From positions 1-60,583 of the forward strand of contig JAAELL010000023.1 of the NCBI GenBank assembly GCA_024226735.1: a DNA stretch of 60,583 nt, in the 5' to 3' direction. The stretch is from a bacterium (lineage in GTDB: Bacteria; Planctomycetota; UBA1135; GCA-002686595). The stretch's first letter is position 1; every line of letters starts with the position of its first letter. The notes below the pieces were generated by a model. It saw nothing but the letters and a program-made list of their open reading frames with translations, did no database searches and had not been told where the DNA came from. The translations under genes were made by a program, and so were the position numbers. Of the stretch, positions 44,573 to 53,966 are shown in pieces.

Positions 44573-46788
44573 CTCGCGAACATTCCCCCGAAGCGCAAGG
44601 CCGTGACGATGTGCGCGACGACGAGCAGCACCATCGCCAGTGCGATCCAACGATGCAGGTAGCGCCAGGAACCCATCAGGCCGCGCAGGTCCTCGTAGTG
44701 CGCCGCCATCAGGGACGCACGGTGTGCTCGGCGCGCGAGCGTGAGCACGGCCTGCACGTGTTCGCGCGCGACTCCTTCGCGTTCTCCGACCTCGCGCAGC
44801 TCCGTGAGCGTGCGGGCCAGCCTGCGTTGGCCGAAGACGAGAGCGCCGAGCCGACGCAGCGTCGAACCGTGCCAGCGCCCGTGATCGATCAAGGCCTGAA
44901 GCTCGTCGCGCACGCGCGCTCCGAACTCGCGGTGGCTGCGCTCCCATTCGCCCGACAGCGTCGCGAGTGAACTCTTGACTTCGTCGAGCGCAAGCTCACG
45001 CCCATTCGCCGCGCGCGGCACGAACGCGTAGAAGTAGCGCCCGATCGCACCGGTGACGATGAGGATGCCGAGCGCCGCGAGCGCGTGGCCCCCAACGGTG
45101 TGCCGCGGCGCGAGACCGGCGTGCAAGAGCGCCAGCACGAGTGCTAGAACGCCTGTCGCGACGTGCACGGTCATCCAAGCTGTCAGCGCGCCGAGCTCGA
45201 AACGCAGGCGCGGAGAGCGGCGTACCAAGTAGGCGAGGTTTGTCGCGATCAGGGCCGTTGCGCCGATGCCGAGTCCTAGGCCGATGCCGCGCGACGGTCG
45301 CAGGGTCTCGTGCAGGGCGTGCGCGGCCCGGCCCAGCGCGTCGGCGGCGTAGTAGTCGCGGTTCAGCAGCGTCCAGGCCAGAGCCCCCACCGAGAACAGG
45401 AAGGCGAACGAGAGCGCCGGCAGGAGCCCGGAGCCGCCCGCAGTCAGCGTCTCCTGCGCCGGCCGATCGGCGGCGTCGAACGACACGCCGCTCTGCTCGA
45501 GGAGCTTGAACGGTGGCACACCGCCGGCCAGGACGAAGACGTCGTCGTTGGGGATGCGCAGGAACTCAGGTGCATCCTCGGGGCCCTGCTCGAGCTGAAC
45601 GTGGTCGGGCTCGATCACGCGTACGCGACTCTCGAACACGGCGCGGATGCGGCCCGCTTGGAGGGCCTCCAGGATCCGCGCTTCGTTGCGCGCCTTGATG
45701 CGGACGAAGGCCTTGCGGCGGTACGACAGCGTCACGGCGTTGTTGCCTCCCTCCGCCAGGCCGAGCGCAGCTTCGATCGCGCTGTCTCCGCCGCCGACGA
45801 CGAGCACGCGACGGCTCGAGTACGAGGCGGCGTCGACGAGGCCGTAGGCGACCTTGGGCAGCTCCTCGCCGGGGACTCCGAGTTTGCGCGGCGTCCCGCG
45901 CCTGCCGAGTGCGAGGCAGACGTGACGGGCACGGATGAGGTCGGTGCCGAACGGGATTTGGAAGATGCCGCGCGCGTCCCGGTCGAGTCCGATGAACGCA
46001 GCGCCCGTGCGGATCGGGAGATCGTGAGTCGCTACGATCTCGGTCCACAGCTCCATCAGCTCTTCCTTCCTGTACGTCGTCCGCGAGAGCCGGCCGTGCA
46101 AGGGCAGCTCGGCGGGTTGGGTCATGACGAGCTTCTTGCGCGGATACTTGGAGACCGTGCCACCGAGCTGCTCTTGTTCGAGCGTGATGTAGTCGAGCCC
46201 GTGCGCGGTCGCTTGTAGCGAGCAGGCGATGCCCGCCGGGCCGGCCCCGACGATGCACAGCTCGTGCACACCTTCATCCACGGGACCCGCCTCCTTGGCG
46301 CGCCGCGCGACCTCGCTGGCGACCGCGGTGCCGTGGGCGATCGCGGTCCGGATCAACGCGTAGCCAGTCACCTCGCCCGCGAGGAATAGCCCCGGTACGC
46401 CCGCCGTCTCCAGCTCACCCGTCAGCGCCGGGATGTCGTTGCGTTCCGAGAGATCGCCGAGGGTGATCGCGATGGCTCCGACCGGGCACTCGCGCGCGCA
46501 GCGACCGTGCCCGACGCAGCGCGCACCGTGGAGGACGAGCGATTGACCGTGCACGAGGCCGAGCACGCCCTCTTCGGGACAGGCGGCGACGCAGGTGCCG
46601 CAGCCGATGCAGCGCGACAGGTCGACGTCGGGGTACTGCAGCCGCGCGCGGTGGGTGCCGCGTTCACGCGCCTCGTCGCGGGCCTCGATGCTGGTCGCCA
46701 TCCGAGCGAGCTCTCGCCTGCGCGCGACGAGAGAGGCCAGGACCGCCGCAAGGACGGTGACGACGGAGATCAAAGTGAGCCAACTCAT
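44569..46788 (-). CDS. Membrane FAD/NAD(P) oxidoreductase with ferredoxin and cytochrome-b-like domains
   Basis: A 739-aa multidomain redox protein. After an N-terminal TM helix comes a two-cluster ferredoxin domain (CIGCGTCVAACP near residue 58, CVGHGRCARECP near 92). Next is a thioredoxin-reductase-like flavin domain with CIVGAGPAGIACS near 177 and the NAD(P) motif VLVVGGGDSAIEAAL near 327, but no CxxC disulphide. From about 450 there are four TM helices with His in HVATGVL, ALLHAG and GGHAL, a soluble helical insert, and a last helix LHRWIALAMVLLVVAHI, resembling a di-haem-b membrane domain. It is first in the cytochrome operon and probably the electron entry point. In the second cluster His replaces one Cys. 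Confidence 0.85.
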   Translation of the reverse strand: MSWLTLISVVTVLAAVLASLVARRRELARMATSIEARDEARERGTHRARLQYPDVDLSRCIGCGTCVAACPEEGVLGLVHGQSLVLHGARCVGHGRCARECPVGAIAITLGDLSERNDIPALTGELETAGVPGLFLAGEVTGYALIRTAIAHGTAVASEVARRAKEAGPVDEGVHELCIVGAGPAGIACSLQATAHGLDYITLEQEQLGGTVSKYPRKKLVMTQPAELPLHGRLSRTTYRKEELMELWTEIVATHDLPIRTGAAFIGLDRDARGIFQIPFGTDLIRARHVCLALGRRGTPRKLGVPGEELPKVAYGLVDAASYSSRRVLVVGGGDSAIEAALGLAEGGNNAVTLSYRRKAFVRIKARNEARILEALQAGRIRAVFESRVRVIEPDHVQLEQGPEDAPEFLRIPNDDVFVLAGGVPPFKLLEQSGVSFDAADRPAQETLTAGGSGLLPALSFAFLFSVGALAWTLLNRDYYAADALGRAAHALHETLRPSRGIGLGLGIGATALIATNLAYLVRRSPRLRFELGALTAWMTVHVATGVLALVLALLHAGLAPRHTVGGHALAALGILIVTGAIGRYFYAFVPRAANGRELALDEVKSSLATLSGEWERSHREFGARVRDELQALIDHGRWHGSTLRRLGALVFGQRRLARTLTELREVGEREGVAREHVQAVLTLARRAHRASLMAAHYEDLRGLMGSWRYLHRWIALAMVLLVVAHIVTALRFGGMFAR

Positions 46789-46822
46789 GCTGATTCGCGC
46801 CGTGTTGGCGCCACCGACACGA

Positions 46823-46838
46823 AGCAATAGCGGTGCCA
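46823..46838 (-). promoter_or_regulatory. Sigma-54 (-24/-12) promoter of the cytochrome operon
   Basis: On the minus strand the sequence TGGCACCGCTATTGCT matches the sigma-54 consensus TGGCAC-N5-TTGCW at every fixed position, with GG and GC 10 bases apart. It predicts transcription starting near 46812, about 24 bases before the oxidoreductase ATG at 46788. The divergent gene encodes a sigma-54 activator, which fits a dedicated regulator. Confidence 0.85.
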
Positions 46839-46903
46839 GGGGACGCACGGCACGCAGGAGGCCCGCGCCGATCGGTTCATCGACCCATGGGCCCGTTGCG
46901 CGG

Positions 46904-46919
46904 ATTACCGTTGCGTAAT
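46904..46919. promoter_or_regulatory. Candidate enhancer palindrome ATTAC-N6-GTAAT
   Basis: An ATTAC...GTAAT palindrome with a six-base centre (CGTTGC) lies about 92-107 bases upstream of the predicted sigma-54 start, the usual enhancer distance. A second CGTTGCG lies 15 bases to its left (46894). Arms are only five bases, so this is suggestive rather than firm. Confidence 0.45.
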
Positions 46920-47205
46920 GGGCCGTGCGTGCGGTCCGTCGGCGCGCACGAGGAGAAAGCCGAAGACCCTGCCGGAGCCCGCGATGCGTCCGCGGCCACC
47001 CGGTGGGCCGATGAAGATGTGCACCCCCGGCGCGCCGCGGGCCGCTACGCGCGGGCCGAATGGGTCGCCGTGCACTGAGACCCACCTCATGAGCATTCCG
47101 CGCCTGCACGGAACGAGCGAAGCGAACGGTCCCCCCTTCGAATGCGCAACTATACGTAGCGCGCGCTCCTCGTCCTCGTCCAGAATCTGGACGGACATCC
47201 ACGAT

Positions 47206-50200
47206 ATGGATCGCGACGAACCCTTGATCAGCCCCACCTTCGGGTCCGCCGAGGAGCCGGCCCCCGGATACCGAGGGGTACGCGAGCTCGCGCGGCGGCC
47301 CGGCGTGTGCGTGCTCGAGGCCGATCACGGCGGCCGGCGCGTGGCTCTGCGCCTGGTCGAGCGCGCCGAGACCGCCGAGTTCCTCGCGGAGTTGGCGGTG
47401 TTGGCGGCCGTATCCCACCCGGGTCTCGCGCGCCTCGAGGGTCACGGCGCGCTCGAGGGCGGTGGTGCGTACGTCGCCCGCACGTGGATCGAAGGCGAGC
47501 CGCTCAGCAGCTGGGCCCGCGAGCGTTCGCCCGACGAAATCGCGTGTCTCGTCGTTCAGCTCGGCCCCGCGCTCGAGCACCTGCACGAGCGCGGCTTCGT
47601 GCACGGCGACCTCAAGGCCGCCAACGTTCTCGTGCAGTCCGACGGCCGACCGGTCATTACCGACTTCGGTCTGTCACACGACTTCCGCGGGTCGCGCCGC
47701 AGCAGCGATGTATCCGGGAGCCTGCTCGCGCTTGCTCCCGAGCTCCTGCGCGGCGCGCCTCCGACACCGCGCTCCGACGTGTTCGCGATCGGCGTGATGC
47801 TGCACGGGCTCCTGGTGAGCGAGCCGATCGACGGACGTCGCTTCTACGGCCACTTTCCGTCCGAGCCGTTCCTCGAAGCTGCACGGACGCCGTTGGATTC
47901 GCTTCCGGAGTGGGCGCGCACGTGGCTCGAGCGTACGCTCGCACGCGACTCCGCGCGGCGGCCGGCATCCGCTTCGGGCGCGCTGCGCGAGCTCGCGCGT
48001 GAGCTGGGTGTGCGGGCCGCTTCCGAACACGGCTGCGTGCGATTGGCGCTGATGCCTTCGGACGCCTGGGGCGATTTCGTCCGGACGCGAATCGAAGTCG
48101 GTGTGGGGGAGCCCGAGTGGTGGCGCACGTCGGACGCCCAGGACGCGCTGCCCCTCGTGACGCACGCGTCCGTCGAGGCGAGCCTGCGCGGTGCGTGCTC
48201 GCTGTTCGTCGACCTCGACACCGAGCTGGCGCGCTTCGACCACGCGCTGGCGCTCGACGCTTGGTGCGAGGGAGTCCTCGCCCGCGCGCGCGGCGGGTGC
48301 CTGTGGATCGCGAGCGTCACGTCGACGGACTGGGCCGCGCGTGCGCTCGCCTCGTTCAGGCGAGCGGGCTCCGGGATGCGCATCGTCGCCGCTGGCTCGG
48401 GCGCCGCGCCCGAACGGTGGTGCTCACACGCGGTCCCGCCGATCGAGGAGCGGCACGTGCTCGCGCTGCTGGAGGCGCAGCTCGAGGGCGACGGCGACGA
48501 GCGCTTGGAGACGCTGGCCGCGCGACTGCACGCCGAATCCGGCGGCTCGGTCGCCGTACTGGACGAGCTGCTCGCCGAGCTCGTCGCCGACGGCTCGATC
48601 CTGTTCGGCGACGAGCGGCCGCGGCTGCGCACCGGTGCACTGCCGGCCTGGGCCGGTCGCGGCCGCGGCCAGGGCCGCAATGAACGCGCCCGAGCGGCGA
48701 CGGAGACGCAGATGCGGCTCTTGGCCGCGCTCGGGGTTTTGCGCGGCACGGCGCCGCTGCACGTGGTGCAGGACGTCAGCGGGAGCGCGACGTTCGGCGC
48801 CGACGTCGAGGCCGTTTGTCGGGCGGATCTCGCGCGTCTCGAGCATCGTGGACGCGAAGTCGTACTGACCGCACTCGTCGGCGAAGCGAGCCTCGAGCTC
48901 GATCCCGAGCTCTCGCGTGAGCTGCACGCGCGCGTAGCGGAAGTGCTCGCGGCAAACGACGCGCCCAGGGGCCGTGTGCTCGCCCACCGCTACAGCGCGC
49001 AGCCCGGAGCTGCCGCGCTCGAGAGCGTGCTCGAGGCGGTTCGCGCCCTGCGCGAGCGCGGCTCGAGCGAGCTCGCGCTCGAGCTCGCGAGCACGGTCGC
49101 CGCCGCGATGCGCTCGAACGGCACGGGCGAGGACCCGCGGCTCCAGGCCGAGCGCGCGATCGCGTGGTCGACGCTCGGTGCAACCGACCGGGCGCTCGAG
49201 GCGGCGACCGCGCTCGAGGGCACCGGCACCGACCAGGCGCGCGCGCTCGTCGAGTGCATCCGCGGGCACGTCGCGCATCGCTTGCGGCGCCCGGGAGATG
49301 CGCTGATGCACTTCGGCCGGGCGGCGCGACTCGATCCGGAGTGCCGGCCCGATGCACTGCAAGCCACCGCGCTCGTGCTCTACGAGGGGCGCGAGGACGC
49401 GCGGCTGCAGGAGCTCTCGGCGGAGATCGACGCTGGTCGGCACGGTGCGCTCCCGGAGCCGTTGGAGCTCAACGTGCGCTCGATGGCGGCGATGAGCCGC
49501 TACCGCACGGGGGACACGCGCGCCGCCGAGCGAGAGCTCGCCCGGATCCTCGCGCGCGCGAGCGAGCTCGACGAGCCGGCCGCCGAGGCGGCGTCGCACC
49601 TCAACCACGGCAACCTCGCCCGGGCGCGTGGCGGCGTGAAGGAGAGCCTCGAGCACTTCCAGCGCGCAGAGGCCGCCTACGTGCGCGCGGGACACCTCTT
49701 GGGCGTTGCGCAATCGCGCACGCTGCTCGGGGCGGCGCTGCGCGACGTCGGGAGGCTCGGCGAGGCGGAGGCGCCGCTCCTGTCGGCGCTCGGCATCCGC
49801 GAACGTGCCGGAGACATCGCGGGCGCCGCGGCGGTGCGCGGGATGCTCGGCTGGCTGCACCTCGAGCGCGGGCACGTGCGCACGGCGGCGATCGAGCTCG
49901 AGGGCGCCGCGCCGGAAGTCGAGGCGGTCGGGCGGACTCTCGAAGCGGCGCTCCTGCGAGCGCTCGCGCTCGAGGCCCGGTCGCGGCTCGGTGCGCGGCC
50001 GGAGCTCGATGCGGCGCTCGTCGACGGGGCGGAGCGCGAGCCGCGGCTCGCGAACGCGCTCGCGCGCGCGGCGCGCGCGCAGGACGATTCGGACAGCGTG
50101 AGCCGGTTCGCTGACGCCGCCGCTCGAGCGGCGGATCACCTCGACCGCCCCGCCGTGGCTGCCGAGGCGCGCTACCTGGCCTCGGGAGTGCTCTCCGAAG

Positions 50201-52038
50201 ACGCGCCGGTGGCGACGCGGCAGGATGCCGAGATCGAGCAGCTCCTGCGCGCCGAGGGTTTCGACGCGCGCCGGGCGCGCGCGCTCCTCGAAGAGCTCGA
50301 GGAGGCGGGACGCGATGACCGCGCGGCACGCCTGGCGCTCGCCATCGCCCGGCGGACCGGCGATGACGAGGCCCTCGAGCGCGCGCGTGCACGGTTCACG
50401 CGATGCAGCCTCGGCCTCACGGACGAGGAGGCCCGGTTCTTGCAAGGACACATGCTCGGCTCGCCCGATCCGCTACCGGACGATCTGAACAACCTGGCCA
50501 CCAACCCACAGGAAAGCGATTGGGAGATGGACGTTCTTTCTGTCCTGGAAATCAACCAGCGCCTCGTCGAACAGCAGGACCTGCCCACTCTGCTCGGCTC
50601 GATCGTCGAGAATGCCCTCGAGGTCACCGGCGCGGAGCGTGGCTTTCTCGCGCTGGAGGAAGGGGGCGAGCTGTCGCTGGACCTCGCCCTCGACTCGCGC
50701 CGAGGCGACATCGATGAGCCCGAGGTCGAGGTGTCGCATTCGATCCTCCATCATGCGTTCGCCGTGGGGCATGCGCTGCGGCTCTCGAACGCCGCGGAGG
50801 ATCCGGAGCTCGGGGCGGCGCCTTCGGTGACTGCGCTCGACCTGCGCTCGATCCTCGTGCAACCCTTCGACGTGCAGCCCGGTCTGCGTGGGGCGATCTA
50901 CCTCGACAACCGCGTCGTCTCCGGGGCGTTCGACGAGCGCGCGGAGCGACTGCTGGGTCTGCTCGCCGGCCAGGCCGCGCTCGCCATTCGGCAGGTGCGG
51001 CGGCTGGACGAGATTCGTGACTTGAACTCGCAGCTGGGGCGCAGGGTCGTCGCGCGCGAGTCGGACCTGAAGGTCGCGCGGCGCGCGCTCGCCGAGGCGG
51101 GGCTCCCGGGTCCGATTGGTGGCTTGATCGGTACGAGCGCGCCCATGCGTTCCGTGCACGCGTTGATCGAGCGTGTGGCCGCGAGCGATCTGGCCGTGCT
51201 CGTCATTGGCGAGAGCGGGACGGGGAAAGAGCTCGCGGCGCGCGCGCTGCACGAGGAGAGTCCGCGCAAAGCCGGGCCCTTCGTCTCGGAGAACTGCGCG
51301 GCGCTGCCCGCTTCGCTGATCGAGTCGGAGCTCTTCGGTTTCCGCAAGGGAGCCTTCACCGGAGCGGACCGTGACCAGGCCGGGCTCTTCGAGCGGGCGA
51401 GCGGCGGCACGCTGTTTCTCGACGAGATCGGAGAGCTACCGATCGAGCTGCAGGCGAAGCTCTTACGCGTCCTGGAGACCAACGAGGTGCGACGCATCGG
51501 CGAGAGCGACTCGCGATCGGCGTGCTTCCGTCTCGTCGCGGCGACCAACCGTGATCTCGCGGCGGAGGTCGGCGCCGGTCGCTTCCGCTCGGACCTGTTC
51601 TACAGGCTCGACGGCGTGTGCGTCGCGATGCCGTTGCTCGACGAGCGCGTCGAGGACATCCCGCTGCTCGTCGATCACTTCATGTGTCTCGAGGAGGCGA
51701 AGACGAACGTGCCGCGTACGTGTTCACCGGAGGTCATGCGGCAGCTGTGCGCTCGGGCCTGGCCGGGCAACGTCCGCGAGCTCGCGAACGAGGTCGCGCG
51801 ACTCTGTTTGTTGTCGGAGCGCGACCTCGACGAGCCGAGCCTCATCCGCGAGCCGCACGCGGTGCGCGACAAGGCGCCCGTGATCGACGCGGTGACGCTC
51901 GCCGAGCTCGAACGCCAGGCGATCGAGGGTGCGCTCGAGCGGGCGGGGGGCGACAAGCGGCGTGCGGCCGAAGAGCTCGGAATCTCGCGCGCGAAGATCT
52001 ACCAGCGGCTCAAGGAGTGGCGCGAGCTCGACGGGTGA
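47206..52038 (+). CDS. Kinase-like/TPR/GAF/sigma-54 activator (NtrC-type AAA+) fusion
   Basis: A 1610-aa regulator. Residues 15-290 are a Ser/Thr-kinase-like domain with [11 protein letters not shown] near 131, DFGLS near 152 and ALAPE, but VALRLV replaces the usual VAxK and the glycine loop is absent. Residues about 300-590 resemble the ATPase-like linker of PknK-type proteins, without a visible P-loop. TPR-like helices run from about 595 to 1000. A GAF domain follows (about 1115-1265, [20 protein letters not shown]). The AAA+ domain has GESGTGKE near 1334, GAFTGA near 1382 and [10 protein letters not shown] Fis-type HTH closes the protein. ATG 47206 is the likely start. It probably activates the divergent sigma-54 promoter. 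Confidence 0.9.
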   Translation: MDRDEPLISPTFGSAEEPAPGYRGVRELARRPGVCVLEADHGGRRVALRLVERAETAEFLAELAVLAAVSHPGLARLEGHGALEGGGAYVARTWIEGEPLSSWARERSPDEIACLVVQLGPALEHLHERGFVHGDLKAANVLVQSDGRPVITDFGLSHDFRGSRRSSDVSGSLLALAPELLRGAPPTPRSDVFAIGVMLHGLLVSEPIDGRRFYGHFPSEPFLEAARTPLDSLPEWARTWLERTLARDSARRPASASGALRELARELGVRAASEHGCVRLALMPSDAWGDFVRTRIEVGVGEPEWWRTSDAQDALPLVTHASVEASLRGACSLFVDLDTELARFDHALALDAWCEGVLARARGGCLWIASVTSTDWAARALASFRRAGSGMRIVAAGSGAAPERWCSHAVPPIEERHVLALLEAQLEGDGDERLETLAARLHAESGGSVAVLDELLAELVADGSILFGDERPRLRTGALPAWAGRGRGQGRNERARAATETQMRLLAALGVLRGTAPLHVVQDVSGSATFGADVEAVCRADLARLEHRGREVVLTALVGEASLELDPELSRELHARVAEVLAANDAPRGRVLAHRYSAQPGAAALESVLEAVRALRERGSSELALELASTVAAAMRSNGTGEDPRLQAERAIAWSTLGATDRALEAATALEGTGTDQARALVECIRGHVAHRLRRPGDALMHFGRAARLDPECRPDALQATALVLYEGREDARLQELSAEIDAGRHGALPEPLELNVRSMAAMSRYRTGDTRAAERELARILARASELDEPAAEAASHLNHGNLARARGGVKESLEHFQRAEAAYVRAGHLLGVAQSRTLLGAALRDVGRLGEAEAPLLSALGIRERAGDIAGAAAVRGMLGWLHLERGHVRTAAIELEGAAPEVEAVGRTLEAALLRALALEARSRLGARPELDAALVDGAEREPRLANALARAARAQDDSDSVSRFADAAARAADHLDRPAVAAEARYLASGVLSEDAPVATRQDAEIEQLLRAEGFDARRARALLEELEEAGRDDRAARLALAIARRTGDDEALERARARFTRCSLGLTDEEARFLQGHMLGSPDPLPDDLNNLATNPQESDWEMDVLSVLEINQRLVEQQDLPTLLGSIVENALEVTGAERGFLALEEGGELSLDLALDSRRGDIDEPEVEVSHSILHHAFAVGHALRLSNAAEDPELGAAPSVTALDLRSILVQPFDVQPGLRGAIYLDNRVVSGAFDERAERLLGLLAGQAALAIRQVRRLDEIRDLNSQLGRRVVARESDLKVARRALAEAGLPGPIGGLIGTSAPMRSVHALIERVAASDLAVLVIGESGTGKELAARALHEESPRKAGPFVSENCAALPASLIESELFGFRKGAFTGADRDQAGLFERASGGTLFLDEIGELPIELQAKLLRVLETNEVRRIGESDSRSACFRLVAATNRDLAAEVGAGRFRSDLFYRLDGVCVAMPLLDERVEDIPLLVDHFMCLEEAKTNVPRTCSPEVMRQLCARAWPGNVRELANEVARLCLLSERDLDEPSLIREPHAVRDKAPVIDAVTLAELERQAIEGALERAGGDKRRAAEELGISRAKIYQRLKEWRELDG

Positions 52039-52366
52039 GGGATCGCTGCCTCGCCCCGCTGGTCTCGTAATGGGACATACCGCCCCGCACACCGAAAACC
52101 CGCGTAGACCGAAAACCCGCGTAGACCGAAAACCCGCGTAGACCGAAAACGCTGTGTAGAGGGGATTTGCAGCCCACAGGCGAGCTTTTTCGCCAGTTCG
52201 GGGATTCGGTAATGACCCCCCGCGTGTCCCGTTTTGGATGATGCCGCCCTCGCGCCGCGGGCTGGACTCTCCTCCCCCGCGGACGCCGTCGGGCAGGCGG
52301 TGGAAGCGAGCGACTTCACGGCAGATTCGTAACAGGCAGACTTGGGTCGAGGGGGCCCACACAACC
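52039..52366. other. Intergenic region with tandem repeats, 328 bp
   Basis: Between the activator stop and the glycosidase-like gene. It holds the 17-bp tandem array (52091-52159), a small hairpin with GGCGA/TCGCC arms and a T-rich loop near 52172-52190, and a near inverted pair AATGGGACA (52069-52077) and TGTCCCGTT (52225-52233) flanking both. No coding signal is convincing. Confidence 0.55.
52091..52159. repeat. 17-bp tandem repeat, three perfect copies plus one degenerate
   Basis: The unit ACCGAAAACCCGCGTAG occurs at 52091-52107, 52108-52124 and 52125-52141, followed by a diverged copy that starts ACCGAAAAC at 52142. There are no spacers, so it is not a CRISPR array, and 17 is not a multiple of three, which fits non-coding DNA. 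Confidence 0.85.
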
Positions 52367-53944
52367 ATGCTCTCAGCAGCCATCGGCCTTTCAGGCCTTG
52401 CGGCGTTCGTCGCGGCGACGCCGATCCCTTGCAACGACTACGAGGTCGACATCGCGATCGTGGACACGAGCCACACGCACGTCCATCCGCCCGGCGACCC
52501 ATTCCGCATCGAGGTGACGGTGGGGGACTCGGGACTCGCCACGGCGCACACGTTCGCGCAGTGGCTCGACCCGGAGGGCGTACCCCTCGCGCCGCGCATC
52601 GAGCTCGGCGTGGGGACGCACAGCCTGCTCTCGCCCGGGCGTGACATCGGCTACTACGGCCTCAGGTTCTTCTCCGACGACACGCGCGTTTCGTTTCCAC
52701 CGCAGAACGCCGGCTTCACGAGCGGCGAGTACGGTTTCGCGATCTTGCCGACGCGGCGGCTCATCGACCGCACGCAAGACCCGCGCTCCTTCTTCGGTAC
52801 CGTGCACACCGTGCTCGCCGACCCGTACATCCACGGTGGATCGAAGACGCTGACCTGGAACAGCGCGAGCCCGACCTCGTGGACGGCGCGCATCGCCGAG
52901 ATCCGCGATGCGGGGCTGACGGAGCTGCCGCTGGTGAACAACGACGACTGGGACAGCGACGACGACGCGCAGATTCCGCAGTCGCAGCTCGACGAGATGT
53001 CGGACCGATTCCGCGACTACTTGTTGGCGGATCCGACGGTGCTCGACTGGGAGCTGGGGCTCGAGGAGAACGCCGGCAGCACCTACGATCAACCGTACTA
53101 CTTCCACAACCTGATCGCCAAGGCGGAGGCCCTGCGCGCGGTTGCGGACCAGATCAATCCCGACGTGCGGTTCGTCTACAACGTGCGCGGTTTCGACTAC
53201 GACGAGATCGAGGACTTGTTCGCGGCCGGCGCGATGGAGCGCTTTCAGGTCTTCGCGATCCATCCGTACCGCTGGACGGAGTTTCCGACGCCCGAGCTCT
53301 GGTTCGAGAACCACGTGCGCTGGATTCGCTTCATCATGCGCAGCTACGGCGCCGGTGACATGTCGCTGTGGATCACCGAGTTCGGGTTGCCGGTGCGCGG
53401 CAACAACGACCCCGACGATTTCTTCGGGTACCCGAGCGACGGCAACGAGGTGCCGGGTGCGACGCGCGAGCACGCGGCGCGCTACATCGTCAAGGGGCAC
53501 GCGATCGCGGCGTTCAAGCGCGTCGAGAAGCTGTTCGTCTACAACTACCAGAACCGCGGCGACGACATCCGGTACGCCGAGGACCACTTCGGTCTGCGCA
53601 GCTACACCGAGGACCGGCACACGATTCCCGGGCACCCGCTGCCCGCGTACGTTGCCTATGCGCAGATGATCGACCACGTCGCCGACAAGCGGCCGCCTCT
53701 CCGCCGCCGGCCGCACGGCAACGTGTGGGTCTTCGACTATTGGGGCGAGGGCTCCGCCGACGACTGCCTCCTCGCCTGGGTCTTCCCCGAGGGGGAAGAG
53801 GTTGTGCCGCTCGGCGATCTACGCCCCGGGCTGACCAGTGACGAGGTCGTGCGCGTCGTCGACATCTACGGTCGCAACGTCGACCTACAGGGCGAGACCG
53901 TGCGCCTCACGGGGCGTCCGGTCTACATCACGGTCCTCGACTGA
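52367..53944 (+). CDS. Secreted glycoside-hydrolase-like (clan GH-A type) protein
   Basis: A 525-aa protein with a short signal peptide (MLSAAIGLSGLAAFVAA, cleavage near ATP). After an N-terminal beta domain of about 150 residues, the rest reads as a TIM barrel. WELGLEENAG near residue 228 could provide the acid/base Glu, YNVRGFDYDEIE and FAIHPYRW lie on later strands, and LWITEFGLPV near 335 is the typical nucleophile strand of clan GH-A. A C-terminal beta sandwich follows. The exact family and substrate cannot be read. An upstream in-frame ATG at 52238 would spoil the signal peptide. Confidence 0.75.
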   Translation: MLSAAIGLSGLAAFVAATPIPCNDYEVDIAIVDTSHTHVHPPGDPFRIEVTVGDSGLATAHTFAQWLDPEGVPLAPRIELGVGTHSLLSPGRDIGYYGLRFFSDDTRVSFPPQNAGFTSGEYGFAILPTRRLIDRTQDPRSFFGTVHTVLADPYIHGGSKTLTWNSASPTSWTARIAEIRDAGLTELPLVNNDDWDSDDDAQIPQSQLDEMSDRFRDYLLADPTVLDWELGLEENAGSTYDQPYYFHNLIAKAEALRAVADQINPDVRFVYNVRGFDYDEIEDLFAAGAMERFQVFAIHPYRWTEFPTPELWFENHVRWIRFIMRSYGAGDMSLWITEFGLPVRGNNDPDDFFGYPSDGNEVPGATREHAARYIVKGHAIAAFKRVEKLFVYNYQNRGDDIRYAEDHFGLRSYTEDRHTIPGHPLPAYVAYAQMIDHVADKRPPLRRRPHGNVWVFDYWGEGSADDCLLAWVFPEGEEVVPLGDLRPGLTSDEVVRVVDIYGRNVDLQGETVRLTGRPVYITVLD

Positions 53945-53966
53945 CCGCGCGTCAACCCGCCAAGAT

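Larger units (their letters stand above)
46789..47205. other. Divergent regulatory region, 417 bp
   Basis: Lies between the cytochrome operon and its presumed activator. It holds the sigma-54 promoter (46823-46838) and the ATTAC-N6-GTAAT palindrome (46904-46919). A short minus-strand reading frame exists at 46905-47237, but its Gly/Pro/Arg-rich translation does not look like a real protein. I see no clear sigma-70 promoter for the activator gene. Confidence 0.6.

Noticed and set aside
42260-44662. 800-codon open frame on the plus strand opposite the 26-haem cytochrome
   Set aside because: Its translation is Arg/Val/Ala-rich with no domain; it is open because repeated CxxCH codons and high GC avoid stops on the complement.
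46905-47237. 110-codon minus-strand frame in the regulatory region
   Set aside because: Gly/Pro/Arg-rich, overlaps the palindrome and the activator start, no family resemblance.
52091-52159. CRISPR array
   Set aside because: Repeats are contiguous, with no spacers, only three to four units, and no cas genes.
52238-52366. N-terminal extension of the GH-like protein from ATG 52238
   Set aside because: It adds a basic, Pro-rich stretch ahead of a good signal peptide; ATG 52367 is better.
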